Shown here piece by piece: positions 27,822 through 37,524 of a stretch of 64,000 nucleotides of DNA; the first letter of the stretch is position 1; each line of letters begins with the position of its first letter. Made by a program: the position numbers and the translations under genes. Source of the stretch: Paenibacillus sp. DCT19 (lineage in GTDB: Bacteria; Bacillota; Bacilli; Paenibacillales; Paenibacillaceae); contig NZ_CP029639.1 in assembly GCF_003268635.1 (NCBI RefSeq), positions 1,065,501 through 1,129,500 on the forward strand. The letters run 5' to 3'. The notes below the pieces were generated by a model. It had not been told where the DNA came from and ran no database searches. It saw only the letters and a list, made by a program, of their open reading frames with translations.

Positions 27822-29590
27822 TGAAAAAAATTATTAACCAGGCTGAGAATGTTGTAATGGAAATGTGCAACGGGATTGCGCTTGCGCACCCGGAGCTTGA
27901 ATTCCTGAAGAAATACAAAGTCATCAAACGCAGAGAGATCAATGCGGATAAAGTTAGCCTGATTAGTGGCGGGGGAAGCGGACATGAACCGGCTCACGCA
28001 GGGTATGTTGGTAAAGGTGTGCTGGATGCCGCTGTGTGCGGAGATGTATTCGCATCTCCTTCACAGATTCAGGTATACCAGGCGATCAAAGCTACCGCTA
28101 GCAACAAAGGTACGCTGTTAATTATCAAAAACTACAGTGGCGATATGATGAACTTCAAGAATGCGGCTCATCTGGCAGAGGAAGATGGCATCAACGTACA
28201 ATATGTGCGCGTCGAGGATGATATCGCAGTACAGGATAGCTTGTACACGGTAGGACGCCGTGGTGTTGCTGGTACTGTACTGGTTCACAAGATTGCTGGA
28301 GCTGCGGCAGAAGAAGGCCGCAGTCTGGATGAAGTGAAACAGGTTGCTGAGAAAGCAGCACAAAACGTACGTAGTATCGGGTTTGGCTTCACATCCTGTA
28401 CTGTACCAGCGAAAGGCACTCCGACGTTCGAAATCGCGGAAGATGAAATGGAGTTCGGCGTGGGAATTCACGGTGAGCCAGGAATTCGCCGGGAGAAAAT
28501 TGTGTCTGCGGATGAACTTGCAGGGCGTATGGTTGAAGCATTGCTGGTAGATATGAAGCTGGACAATGACGCTTCTGCGGAGATTGCTGTGCTTGTGAAC
28601 GGATTCGGCGCAACACCGCTACAAGAATTGTACCTGCTGAACAACTCCGTTCAACGTGAACTCGCAGGACAAACAGGTCTGAAGGTTGCTACAACATTTG
28701 TAGGCAACTACATGACAAGTATCGATATGGCAGGTGCTTCAGTAACCATCCTGAAGCTGGATGATGAACTGAAAACATTGTTGTTCCAAGAAAGCGATAC
28801 GCCTGCATTCAAGGTCTCCGGTGCGCCGGTTGCCCAAGTAGCCTATTCTGAAGCACTTGAAGCAGTTGTTAGTGAGGATGCTCCGGTATCCTTCGAGGTA
28901 GAGACGCCTGCAACGTCTGCGGTCATTAACGATAATCAGTTCTCGCTCGATAATGTCGTCTACCTGATCGATAAAATGGGTGAGATCATCATCAAGAATG
29001 AAGTACCGTTCTGTGAGCTGGATTCTCATGCGGGCGATGGCGATTTCGGGATGAGCGTGGCCAAAGGCTTCCGTCAATTGAAACGTGAATGGAACCACAT
29101 CATTAACGAAGAGAAAAAAGATATCGGTTCATTCCTAGATGCATGTTCACTGGTTATTATGGAATATTGCGGCGGGGCATCCGGCCCGATCTGGGGTTCA
29201 GCATTCCGTGCAGCTGGCAAAGCTGTAGGCGAGAAGCAGCAATTGAGTATTGCTGAATTTGCTGAGATGATGCAAGCTGCGGTTCAAGGCATTCAGTCCA
29301 CTGGTGAGCGTTCCTTCGGACGTGGTGCAGTTGTCGGTGACAAAACCTTGATTGATGCACTTGTACCTTGTGCTGATTCTTGGACACAAAGTGCTGAGTC
29401 AGGAGACGACTTCAAAACGGCATTTGCCAAAGGTGCAGCAGCAGCGGTGGAAGGTGCGAAGAAAACGGAAGACATCGTGGCTCGCATGGGTCGTGCAGGT
29501 ACGGTTGGTGATCGTAGTCTAGGATATCCTGATGCTGGTGCGTATGCATTAGGTGTTATTTTCACCGAATTGTCGAATTCAATGAAATAA
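27821..29590 (+). CDS. dhaKL: Single-chain ATP-dependent dihydroxyacetone kinase (DhaK-DhaL fusion)
   Basis: 589 aa; phosphorylates dihydroxyacetone to DHAP, which enters glycolysis. The DhaK part (about 1-330) shows GGGSGHEPAHAGYVGKGV (substrate pocket) and the covalent substrate histidine in VGIHGEPGIRR. The DhaL part (about 385-589) has the ATP/Mg aspartates in LDSHAGDGDFGMSVAKGF and CGGASGPIWGSAFR, plus GDRSLGYPDAG. This is the fused Citrobacter/eukaryote-type enzyme that uses ATP directly, consistent with no phosphotransfer subunit gene (dhaM) being nearby. Coupled to gldA by a 1-bp overlap. Confidence 0.92.
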   Translation: MKKIINQAENVVMEMCNGIALAHPELEFLKKYKVIKRREINADKVSLISGGGSGHEPAHAGYVGKGVLDAAVCGDVFASPSQIQVYQAIKATASNKGTLLIIKNYSGDMMNFKNAAHLAEEDGINVQYVRVEDDIAVQDSLYTVGRRGVAGTVLVHKIAGAAAEEGRSLDEVKQVAEKAAQNVRSIGFGFTSCTVPAKGTPTFEIAEDEMEFGVGIHGEPGIRREKIVSADELAGRMVEALLVDMKLDNDASAEIAVLVNGFGATPLQELYLLNNSVQRELAGQTGLKVATTFVGNYMTSIDMAGASVTILKLDDELKTLLFQESDTPAFKVSGAPVAQVAYSEALEAVVSEDAPVSFEVETPATSAVINDNQFSLDNVVYLIDKMGEIIIKNEVPFCELDSHAGDGDFGMSVAKGFRQLKREWNHIINEEKKDIGSFLDACSLVIMEYCGGASGPIWGSAFRAAGKAVGEKQQLSIAEFAEMMQAAVQGIQSTGERSFGRGAVVGDKTLIDALVPCADSWTQSAESGDDFKTAFAKGAAAAVEGAKKTEDIVARMGRAGTVGDRSLGYPDAGAYALGVIFTELSNSMK

Positions 29591-29650
29591 AAATGTTCAA
29601 AAAGTAAGATGAATAAAAAAATAAATAATATGAGTTTCTGAAGCGTTTAA

Positions 29651-29688
29651 CCACAAGGGAGTATCACAATCGTGATACTCCCTTGTGG
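29651..29688 (+). terminator. Perfect 17-pair hairpin after dhaKL
   Basis: CCACAAGGGAGTATCAC, aatc loop and exact complement. No T run follows (tattgaag), so it may stabilise the mRNA end or terminate weakly. It lies 60 bp past the stop. Confidence 0.6.
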
Positions 29689-29798
29689 TATTGAAGTACC
29701 GTTCTTTTAAGAAACTAACGGGTACACATCATAAAAATTAAAAAGAAGATTATAAATTTGTATTCATAATTTCGCCATAAAATACAGGTGTTGTGCTG

Positions 29799-29856
29799 TT
29801 GAAAATGCTCGCTAAGTTGGTATAATGGGTTCTATTGATATTGATAATCACTATCA
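29799..29856 (+). promoter_or_regulatory. Promoter and Fur box of the siderophore operon
   Basis: TTGAAA (29799-29804), 16-base spacer, TATAAT (29821-29826). Just downstream, TGATAATCACTATCA (29842-29856) matches the 7-1-7 Fur box with one or two differences, and a second partial match (tgataatgattt) lies near 29874. Position over the start of transcription fits iron-dependent repression of the following four genes. Confidence 0.82.
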
Positions 29857-29937
29857 TTTGTTGATTTTAACATGATAATGATTTCATCGAAAAGACTCTG
29901 CTTATGGGTCATACATATCTAACCTAGGGGGATACAA

Positions 29938-30978
29938 ATGAGAAAATCTATTTCTAGAAAATTCATGTTTATGATGGTGACGGCTTTGGCGTTGGTGCTC
30001 GCGGCATGTTCCAGTAATGAAGCTGCGAATTCAAATGCAACAAGCACAAGTGCAACAGACACGAGTACTTCTACGAGTGCAGCTACTCCTTCGACAGTTG
30101 AAATTACAGATGCACATGGAACGGTAACGGTTCCTGTAAACCCTACGAATGTAGTTGCTCTAGATAACAGAACGTTTGAGACATTGGCGAACTGGGACGT
30201 TAAATTAGCGGCTGTTCCGAAGGATGTTATGCCTGCGAATTCACCATATGTAGCTGATGAAGCTGTACAGAATATCGGTAATCATCGCGAACCAAATCTG
30301 GAGTTGTTGGCATCGATCCAGCCTGACCTTGTTATTGTTGGTCAGAGATTTTCGGGATTCTATGAAGATATCAAAAAATTAGTGCCTAATGCGGCAGTAG
30401 TTGATCTTACATTTGATGTTTCTGAAGAAGCCGGAACACCTGGGGAAAACTTGGTTAACGGATTTAAAGATACAACAACGAGCTTAGGTAAAATTTTCGA
30501 TAAAGAAGAAGAAGCTAGTCAACTGAATGCTGAATTCGATAAATCGATTGAAGCAGCAAAAGCGGCTTATAACGGCAAAGATACAGTGATGAGTGTAATT
30601 GTTTCTGCTGGCGATATCGGTTTCTCAGCTCCTCACTCCGGTCGTGTATGGGGACCATTATATGAAATTTTCAACTGGGTACCAGCACTAGAAGTGGACA
30701 AGTCTTCTGCGGATCATCAAGGTGATGATATTTCCGTTGAGGCTATTGCTCAAAGCAACCCGGATTGGATTTTCGTATTGGATCGTGATGCAGCTATCTC
30801 TTCCGATGAAGCTTCTGTTCCCGCCCAGGATGTTATTGATAATGCACCTGCTCTCAAAAACACAACGGCGATCACTAAAGGACAGATTATGTACGCTCCG
30901 AACGACACATATACCAATGAATCCATCGAGACTTTCATTAAAATTTTCAATAACCTATCAGAAACTTTAGCGAAGTAG
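29938..30978 (+). CDS. Siderophore ABC transporter substrate-binding lipoprotein
   Basis: 346 aa with a lipoprotein signal (TALALVLAAC, lipidated Cys) and a Ser/Thr-rich linker. Class III (FhuD/CeuE-type) binding protein: VEITDAHGTVTVPVNPTNVV opening, DLVIVGQRFSGFYEDIKKL, and a long backbone helix between lobes. The wording is closest to the YclQ/CeuE/FatB group, whose characterised members bind catecholate or petrobactin-type ferric siderophores; the exact ligand is not determined here. First gene of a Fur-controlled operon, 18 bp before the first permease. Confidence 0.88.
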   Translation: MRKSISRKFMFMMVTALALVLAACSSNEAANSNATSTSATDTSTSTSAATPSTVEITDAHGTVTVPVNPTNVVALDNRTFETLANWDVKLAAVPKDVMPANSPYVADEAVQNIGNHREPNLELLASIQPDLVIVGQRFSGFYEDIKKLVPNAAVVDLTFDVSEEAGTPGENLVNGFKDTTTSLGKIFDKEEEASQLNAEFDKSIEAAKAAYNGKDTVMSVIVSAGDIGFSAPHSGRVWGPLYEIFNWVPALEVDKSSADHQGDDISVEAIAQSNPDWIFVLDRDAAISSDEASVPAQDVIDNAPALKNTTAITKGQIMYAPNDTYTNESIETFIKIFNNLSETLAK

Positions 30979-30996
30979 TCAAAGGAGTATGACGCA

Positions 30997-32022
30997 GTGC
31001 TGAAAAATTTTATACCAAAACTAGCTGGGGTTGAGAATTCTCAACCCCAGCGTCATAACCGTAAGAAGCTCTGGACGATTCCTTTTATCATCGCCATTAC
31101 AGTGACGGCTCTTCTAGCGATCCTATCGCTGTTTACTGGCGTATATGACATCAGAGGACAAGCGGATGGCATGGAGATGTTCTTCATCACTCGTGTCCCT
31201 AGAACCATTGCTTTGATGCTTACGGGAGCGGCAATGGCCATGGCAGGATTGGTGATGCAGCTTATTACACAGAATCGTTTAGTAGAACCTACCACCACAG
31301 GAACGATGGAATGGTCAGGTCTCGGACTTTTATTTGTTTATCTAGTCTTTCCTGCTCCAACGTTAGTACTTAGAATGACAGGTGCAATCATTTTTTCTTT
31401 TGTGGGAACGATGATTTTTTTTGTTTTTCTGAGAAAAGTTAAACTCCGTTCGTCTTTAGTTGTGCCTATTATCGGGATGATGCTTGGAGCAGTCATTTCG
31501 GCATTTTCAACGTTTATCGGACTTGTCTTTCAAGTGACGCAAAATATCGAGAGCTGGTTTGTAGGCTCTTTTTCGCCTGTTCAGATTGGTCGGTATGAGT
31601 ATCTATGGATTATTATTTTGGTCACTATACTTATCTTTATATTTGCTGACCGGTTGACTCTGGCTGGACTTGGGGAAGATGTTGCTACCAGTCTCGGCGT
31701 AAACTACAACAGAATTATTCTTATTGGCACAGGACTCATTTCTCTAGCTGTTGGTGTTGTTGCGGCTGTTATTGGAAACTTACCTTTCCTAGGGCTAATT
31801 GTTCCCAATATCGTTTCCATGTTTAGAGGGGATGACCTTAGGAGTAATCTGCCATGGGTGTGCGTGTTAGGGATGGCTACCATCATTGTATGTGATATCC
31901 TGTCACGCATCATTATTATGCCGTTTGAAATCCCTGTTTCTATGATCCTTGGAACGGTGGGAGCCGTTGTATTTATTGCTATTTTGCTAAGACAAAGGAG
32001 GTCAAAAAGGAGGCTAAGATGA
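30997..32022 (+). CDS. Siderophore ABC transporter permease 1 (FecCD family)
   Basis: 341 aa from GTG 30997 (aaaggag upstream). About nine to ten membrane helices; family marks are RVPRTIALMLTGAAMAMAGLVMQ and the EAA-like loop LGEDVATSLGVNYNRI, then IGNLPFLGLIVPNI and a final DILSRIIIMPFEIPVSMILG. Resembles YclN-type permeases. Stop overlaps the next start by four bases (ATGA), indicating coupling. Confidence 0.9.
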   Translation: MLKNFIPKLAGVENSQPQRHNRKKLWTIPFIIAITVTALLAILSLFTGVYDIRGQADGMEMFFITRVPRTIALMLTGAAMAMAGLVMQLITQNRLVEPTTTGTMEWSGLGLLFVYLVFPAPTLVLRMTGAIIFSFVGTMIFFVFLRKVKLRSSLVVPIIGMMLGAVISAFSTFIGLVFQVTQNIESWFVGSFSPVQIGRYEYLWIIILVTILIFIFADRLTLAGLGEDVATSLGVNYNRIILIGTGLISLAVGVVAAVIGNLPFLGLIVPNIVSMFRGDDLRSNLPWVCVLGMATIIVCDILSRIIIMPFEIPVSMILGTVGAVVFIAILLRQRRSKRRLR

Positions 32023-33083
32023 GCGAATTAACAAGTAGTAATCCACTAAATGTCGACATCGACTCTAGCCGACCTCCCCGAAAAAGATCAGCTAGAGCCT
32101 TTCGTACCAAGAAGGAAGAAAAGCGTTATTGGATTTTGCTGATAACATTGATTGTTGTGGGCCTTTTATCATCGTTCGGACTACTGGTGTATAACAATCC
32201 GGTTCCGGTAACTTCCCCATCATTCATACCTGTTGTTACAAGAAGAGTGGTAGCCCTTGTTGCCATGCTTATGGCTGTCATTTGTCAAAGCTTAGCAACG
32301 GTTGCTTTTCAGTCGATTACGAATAATCGAATTATCACTCCGTCACTCTTAGGTTTTGAAGCCATTTACTCCACCATTCATACAAGCACGATCTTTTTCC
32401 TTGGTGCTGCGGCATTTGTGAATTTTAGTGGTGTAGATTCCTTCTTATATCAGATTGCTGCTATGGTCTTGATGTGTTTAATCCTCTATGGATGGTTGCT
32501 CTCTGGCAAGTACGGCAACTTACAATTGTTACTTTTGGTCGGTATTATTATTGGAACGGGACTAAGGTCTGTATCATCTTTTATGAGAAGACTTCTGTCG
32601 CCGTCTGAATTTGATATTTTGCAAGCAAGAATGTTTGCTTCCGTCAATAATGCAGATGCTGCCTATTTCCCGATAGCCATACCCATTGTTATCGTTGTAG
32701 CCATTCTTTTGCTTACGAATGCCAAGCGGCTTAATGTATTGTCACTGGGTAAAGATGTCTCAACGGTTCTGGGCTCCAAACATCAAGTGAGTGTCATTTA
32801 TACGCTTGTTCTCATTTCGATTTTGATGGCCGTTTCAACCGCTCTGGTTGGCCCACTTACATTCTATGGATTTTTGGTTGCTACGTTGAGTTATCAAGCA
32901 GCGCAGACCTATGATCACAGGTACGTGTTCCCGATGGCTCTTGCTATAGGATTTGTAATCTTAACGAGTGCGTACTTTATTATGAATCATATTTTCCATG
33001 CGCAAGGTGTTGTCTCCATTCTTATTGAATTGATTGGTGGACTAACATTCTTAATTGTTATTTTAAGGAAGGGTTCGTTATGA
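32019..33083 (+). CDS. Siderophore ABC transporter permease 2 (FecCD family)
   Basis: 354 aa. A polar Arg/Lys-rich N-terminal tail of about 45 residues precedes the membrane part. Marks: TRRVVALVAMLMAVICQSLA, LGKDVSTVLGSKHQ (coupling loop) and VGPLTFYGFLVATLSYQ. YclO-type partner of the preceding gene; the two form the heterodimeric pore. Overlaps both neighbours by four bases. Confidence 0.9.
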   Translation: MSELTSSNPLNVDIDSSRPPRKRSARAFRTKKEEKRYWILLITLIVVGLLSSFGLLVYNNPVPVTSPSFIPVVTRRVVALVAMLMAVICQSLATVAFQSITNNRIITPSLLGFEAIYSTIHTSTIFFLGAAAFVNFSGVDSFLYQIAAMVLMCLILYGWLLSGKYGNLQLLLLVGIIIGTGLRSVSSFMRRLLSPSEFDILQARMFASVNNADAAYFPIAIPIVIVVAILLLTNAKRLNVLSLGKDVSTVLGSKHQVSVIYTLVLISILMAVSTALVGPLTFYGFLVATLSYQAAQTYDHRYVFPMALAIGFVILTSAYFIMNHIFHAQGVVSILIELIGGLTFLIVILRKGSL

Positions 33084-33832
33084 TACAGATCGATAATGTC
33101 AAAAAGTCCTATGCAGCCGAGGTAGAAATTGGTCCTTTGAATATTAGTATCCCCAAAGCCGGTCTTACTTCATTAATTGGGCCTAACGGAGCAGGGAAGT
33201 CTACAACGCTTCTGATGATTGGTAGGCTTCTGAATTTGGACGAAGGCCAGATTAAGATTGCCAATATGGATGTTTCCAAATCCAAGTCCAAAGACTTAGC
33301 CAAAATTGTAACAGTGCTACGGCAAGAAAATCATTTTGTCACAAGACTCACGGTTAGACAGCTTGCTGGATTTGGACGTTTTCCTCATTCCAAGGGAAGA
33401 TTAACGGATGAAGATGAAGCGATTATCTCTAAATATATTGATTTTCTAGACTTAACTGATCTGGAAAATAGATATTTAGACGAGCTTTCCGGTGGTCAAC
33501 GGCAGAGAGCGTATGTTGCGATGGTTTTGTGTCAGGAGACAGAATACGTGCTCTTGGACGAGCCGTTGAACAATCTGGATGTGGCCCGCTCTGTTCGAAT
33601 GATGGAGCATCTGAGATATGCAGCTAATGAATTTGGACGAACCATTCTAACGGTTATGCATGATATTAATTTTGCCGCCAAATATTCGGATCGGATCTGT
33701 GCGATGAAGCATGGTCAGATTGCTGCGTTTGGAACAGTGGATGAGGTAATGGAACCCGAGATTTTAACCGATATTTTTGAGACAAAAATCGAAATTATCG
33801 AGGGCCCATATGGACCGATAGCGATTTATTAA
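33080..33832 (+). CDS. Siderophore ABC transporter ATP-binding protein
   Basis: 250 aa. Walker A GPNGAGKST, Q-loop VLRQENHF, signature LSGGQRQRAYVAM, Walker B YVLLDEPLNNLD and H-loop TVMHDINFAAKYSD are all intact. FepC/YclP-type ATPase for the two permeases. Last gene of the operon; terminator follows at 33876. Confidence 0.93.
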   Translation: MIQIDNVKKSYAAEVEIGPLNISIPKAGLTSLIGPNGAGKSTTLLMIGRLLNLDEGQIKIANMDVSKSKSKDLAKIVTVLRQENHFVTRLTVRQLAGFGRFPHSKGRLTDEDEAIISKYIDFLDLTDLENRYLDELSGGQRQRAYVAMVLCQETEYVLLDEPLNNLDVARSVRMMEHLRYAANEFGRTILTVMHDINFAAKYSDRICAMKHGQIAAFGTVDEVMEPEILTDIFETKIEIIEGPYGPIAIY

Positions 33833-33875
33833 GTACAGGATGTATTTAAGAGTTATAGGATAAAAAAGGTTCTTA

Positions 33876-33910
33876 GAAAGTAGAGTGATCACTTCACTCT
33901 ACTTTTTTTG
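33876..33910 (+). terminator. Intrinsic terminator of the siderophore operon
   Basis: AAAGTAGAGTGA pairs with TCACTCTACTTT, loop tcact, followed by a T7 tract. Confidence 0.9.
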
Positions 33911-34004
33911 TATAAAGAGGGCGAAACTTGGCTTGCTTATGCCAAATAGTGTAATCTGGAGAACAGATAACCCACTTTGAACGAGAAGGGAACGGAACTA
34001 TACA

Positions 34005-35183
34005 ATGACAGATAAACTTTATTACAACTCAGCATATACACATGAATGGCATACACAGATTACAAATAGAGCAGACAAGGAGGACGGCATCTACGTTACA
34101 TTAGCAGAGACTGCTTTTTATCCGCATGGTGGCGGACAGCCGTGTGATCTGGGGCAGATTGGCGGTATTGCCGTTCTTGATGTCAATCTTGAAGATGGAG
34201 AGGTGTGGCATAAGCTGGAGCACTCACCTGAACAAGTGGACGTAGAATGTAAACTGGACTGGCAGCGTCGATTCGATCATATGCAGCATCACACCGGACA
34301 GCATTTACTGTCAGCAATCACGCTAAAGCTCGCGGATGCGATGACGCTCAGCTTCCATCTGGGAACGGACTATGCCACGATTGATGTGGCGGCAGAGTCA
34401 GTAAGTGCAGAGCAGCTTGCAGCCATCGAGTACGAGGTGAATCAGCAGATTTATCGTAACGCTCCAATCCATACATCATGGGTAACTGCAGAAGAGGCAG
34501 CACGTCTACCCTTGGTGAAGCAGCCGAGCGTAACTGAAGATATTCGGATCGTTGAGATTGAGGGTGTGGAATATAACGCTTGTGGTGGCACACATGTGTC
34601 GGCAACGGGGGAGATTGGATTAATTAAGCTGCTGAAAACCGAGAAGGTGAAAGGTGGTACCCGGATTTATTTTAAATGTGGATCTAGAGCATTGGACGAA
34701 TTCACCGCAACACAGCAAGTACTGAACGGCTTAACGACGAAATTGAAGACAAGCAGGGACGAGCTGTTAGAGCGCATTGAGAAGATGGAACAGGAGCAGA
34801 AGCTGCTGCAAAGCGAGCTGAATGTGGTAAAAGCAACGAATGATGATTATTATGCACAGGAACTGCTCGCAGCGCGAGAAGGGCTGGTCATCGCTCAGGT
34901 ATTTGAGGACAAACCGCTTAAGGATATGCAGAGTCTTGCGACCAAGCTTACAGCAGAACATGAAGGCTTGGTGCTCTTCGCCAGTATCTCGGAAGCCAAA
35001 GTCGTTCTAGCGCAGAATGGACAACCGCCGGAATGGGCATGTGGACCATTCTTCAAAGGCAATCTTGGTGCATATCGAGGCAAAGGTGGCGGCAGTGATA
35101 AAATGGCTCAGGCGGGCTTTGCGAACAGCGAAGATGCGCTTGCTTTTTACGAATTCACGAAGGAGCAACTGGGTCACCACTAA
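34005..35183 (+). CDS. Alanyl-tRNA editing protein (AlaX-L type)
   Basis: 392 aa. Free-standing relative of the AlaRS editing domain; hydrolyses mischarged Ser/Gly-tRNA(Ala). Second-additional/editing domain: ETAFYPHGGGQP, zinc motif HHTGQHLL and its partner CGGTHVSATGEIG. A coiled coil (about 245-285) is followed by a DHHA1 domain (KGNLGAYRGKGGGSDKMAQ). The long form with DHHA1 is common in Firmicutes. Ribosome site (gaaggga) is rather distant. Followed 25 bp later by the zinc-ribbon gene, so possibly co-transcribed. Confidence 0.9.
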   Translation: MTDKLYYNSAYTHEWHTQITNRADKEDGIYVTLAETAFYPHGGGQPCDLGQIGGIAVLDVNLEDGEVWHKLEHSPEQVDVECKLDWQRRFDHMQHHTGQHLLSAITLKLADAMTLSFHLGTDYATIDVAAESVSAEQLAAIEYEVNQQIYRNAPIHTSWVTAEEAARLPLVKQPSVTEDIRIVEIEGVEYNACGGTHVSATGEIGLIKLLKTEKVKGGTRIYFKCGSRALDEFTATQQVLNGLTTKLKTSRDELLERIEKMEQEQKLLQSELNVVKATNDDYYAQELLAAREGLVIAQVFEDKPLKDMQSLATKLTAEHEGLVLFASISEAKVVLAQNGQPPEWACGPFFKGNLGAYRGKGGGSDKMAQAGFANSEDALAFYEFTKEQLGHH

Positions 35184-35208
35184 GTGAAGGAATGGGGAGA
35201 GAGGTCTA

Positions 35209-36513
35209 ATGACAGAACGGATTCCTTGTCGTCGAGAGGGGTGCAGTAACACCATTTTGCCCGCAACAGCAGCCAAAACAGGTGGCATCTGTATGCCATG
35301 TAAACAAGAGATTGCGCGGGAGGAGCATCGCAAATATATCGAGGCGAATCGGCGTGATGTGAACTTGTATGAAGATATGACTGATCCTGTTGAGATCCTG
35401 AAAATCATGCATACACATCATGTCCGCGACGAATTAATCCGTTATATTCCATACGGGCAGTCCAAAGAGCAAGTGTTTCTGTCTTTGTCAGCAGAGCAGC
35501 AGGCTGTGATGGTAGAGTACGCAATGGATCTCATTCGCACAGAAGATGTGGATACAGGCAAAGATATTCTGGTAGCGCTTGTCTGTTATCATGGGATTTC
35601 GTTATCCGAACAGATTCCAGAGCTGTTGGCTCATGAGATCTATTACCCTGCAATTCTGTATAAGAGTGCGAGCCCGGAAGTGCGAGATCAATTGCTACAG
35701 CAGGTGAATATAGATGATGAGAATCGTAATCTTCTGTTGCTGATGCTTGCGTATATTGGGGATGATATCGTTGTACAGCAATTTCAGCAATGGAAGCAAT
35801 CTCCCCCTCCGTGGGCGGATCAACTGTATGTAGCTGCTGAGCAGTATGCGACAGAGGCCGGTTGGGAACTGACAACAGAAGGTAAGCGAAGAATGTTGTT
35901 CACAACACCGAGTTATTCCTTATTTGTGGTGGATGAAAAAGAGTCTGCTGCCACTGCTTCAGGCGGAGAACCGATCTCCATGTTAGTTAACAGCTCAGAT
36001 TGTTGTCCTTGGTGCAGTCGAGAATTAACCATACTGGTAAGTTTAGATGCTCATCATCCGGCACTAGGTGAGGTGTCATGGAAGGCAGAGAAACTTCAAG
36101 TCCAGACCTGTATGAGTTGCAGCTGTTATGGGGTAGTTTACATGGAGCTGAACGCTGAAGGTGAACCTGTCTGGAGCACGTATAACGTCATGCCGATGGG
36201 CGTGGATGAGTTAGATCAAGAAGACTGCGATGTGTTTACGCCAGATACAACTCCTCATTACCACATTGCGACCAAACCGCGAAACCCTTATCACGGCAGT
36301 GAGTGGGCCAACGAACCTTCACTGTCGCAAATAGGCGGACATCCGGGATGGGTACAGGATGCGGAGTATGCAACTTGTCCGTCCTGTTCTACCCGCATGA
36401 AGGCGGTTGGACAGGTGAATGGTGAGGAACTGGCGGAGTATGGGGAAGGCATGTATTATATGCTGCTATGTGAGCCGTGTCAGATGACGGCGGTAACGTA
36501 TCAGCAGAGCTAG
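35209..36513 (+). CDS. Uncharacterised zinc-ribbon protein, DUF1963-like C-terminus
   Basis: 434 aa, cytoplasmic. Cys pairs at the start (IPCRREGCSN ... GICMPCKQEI), a helical middle (about 50-220) that may be HEAT-like, a second Cys pair set (DCCPWCSREL ... CMSCSCYG) and a third near the end (ATCPSCSTRM ... CEPCQM). The segment SQIGGHPGWVQDAEYATCPS resembles the DUF1963/YwqG family ending. Three likely zinc sites suggest nucleic-acid or protein binding; function unknown. Ggggagagagg precedes ATG. Terminator at 36636. Confidence 0.75.
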   Translation: MTERIPCRREGCSNTILPATAAKTGGICMPCKQEIAREEHRKYIEANRRDVNLYEDMTDPVEILKIMHTHHVRDELIRYIPYGQSKEQVFLSLSAEQQAVMVEYAMDLIRTEDVDTGKDILVALVCYHGISLSEQIPELLAHEIYYPAILYKSASPEVRDQLLQQVNIDDENRNLLLLMLAYIGDDIVVQQFQQWKQSPPPWADQLYVAAEQYATEAGWELTTEGKRRMLFTTPSYSLFVVDEKESAATASGGEPISMLVNSSDCCPWCSRELTILVSLDAHHPALGEVSWKAEKLQVQTCMSCSCYGVVYMELNAEGEPVWSTYNVMPMGVDELDQEDCDVFTPDTTPHYHIATKPRNPYHGSEWANEPSLSQIGGHPGWVQDAEYATCPSCSTRMKAVGQVNGEELAEYGEGMYYMLLCEPCQMTAVTYQQS

Positions 36514-36635
36514 AGTGCCCGTCTGCATCGGTATAAATCCATCATCGTCATATCTTGAGTTGAAGATTATCGATTATAGATAAAGGGGTACGGAACCTGT
36601 AGATAAAGGTTGTATGAGCAACAGAATTAAATCGT

Positions 36636-36672
36636 AAAAAAACGTTCAGGCATTGAGCCCTGAACGTTTTTT
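36636..36672. terminator. Bidirectional terminator
   Basis: AAAAAACGTTCAGG and its complement CCTGAACGTTTTTT flank an eight-base loop, between two convergent genes. Confidence 0.9.
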
Positions 36673-36704
36673 GGTAGGTGTTGTGTATTGATATGGATCA
36701 GTAA

Positions 36705-37268
36705 TTAAGGTGTAAGCTCTGCTGAGACGGCTTCCCACTCGGATCTCAGAATGCCCATCATTAGACGATCATATCGCTTGCCATCCCGATATACTGCTGA
36801 GCGGATGCGACCCTCCAGTTGAAAGCCTACCTTTTCATAAGCGCGAATGCCTCGGGCGTTGTAGGAGATGACATCAAGACCTACGCGATCCAAATTTAAT
36901 TCATGGAATGCATACCGGAGAATCAGCTTCAATGCTTCTGTACCATAGCCTTTGTTGCGATGTTCAGCAAGTCCAATGCCAATCGCAAGCTGACCACAGC
37001 GGTTATTCCATTCAATACTATGAATAACGACAAAGCCGATTAACTGTTCATCCTCTTGGGTGCGTAGCCGGAAATATACTTCCTTATCCTTCGTTTCGCC
37101 CTCGTCTTCTAGCTGTTTCTCCGAATAGGGAATCGCAATATCCGTATCCACGTTACGCAGATATTCAGGATCTTCGTTCCACAATAACATCGTCTGCACG
37201 TCTTCTGTGCGAGGAGGGGTCATTTTTAAACGCTGGCTGTAAAATAGATTTTCTGTTGATAGTGTCAT
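36705..37268 (-). CDS. GNAT acetyltransferase (RimJ/RimL type)
   Basis: 187 aa from ATG 37268 (gaaggag 8 bases before; the longer frame to 37289 lacks a site). RLKMTPPRTEDVQTMLLW opening, GFVVIHSIEW, acetyl-CoA loop GLAEHRNKGYGTEALKLIL, then YNARGIRAYEKVGFQLEGRI and the family's usual DGKRYDRLMMG. Acetylates an N-terminus or small molecule; the substrate is unknown. Confidence 0.87.
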   Translation of the reverse strand: MTLSTENLFYSQRLKMTPPRTEDVQTMLLWNEDPEYLRNVDTDIAIPYSEKQLEDEGETKDKEVYFRLRTQEDEQLIGFVVIHSIEWNNRCGQLAIGIGLAEHRNKGYGTEALKLILRYAFHELNLDRVGLDVISYNARGIRAYEKVGFQLEGRIRSAVYRDGKRYDRLMMGILRSEWEAVSAELTP

Positions 37269-37524
37269 GTTAATCTCCTTCAGATCCAAATTTAAGTTCG
37301 CTTCACCTCAGAACAACCGTTAGCCATATGTATTGTACACAATATGCCTCGCCCCTTTAGAGATCAGATAGGCTCATCATAATGGAAAATTACAGGGTGA
37401 TACAACACTCGATCTAGAGAACCTTCATAATAGTCTTGTCAGGAAACCTGCCATAGGAGTAATATGAAATACAGAAGATTAACGAGTATACATCATACTT
37501 AACATTAGCGTAGGAGTGGTTGCA

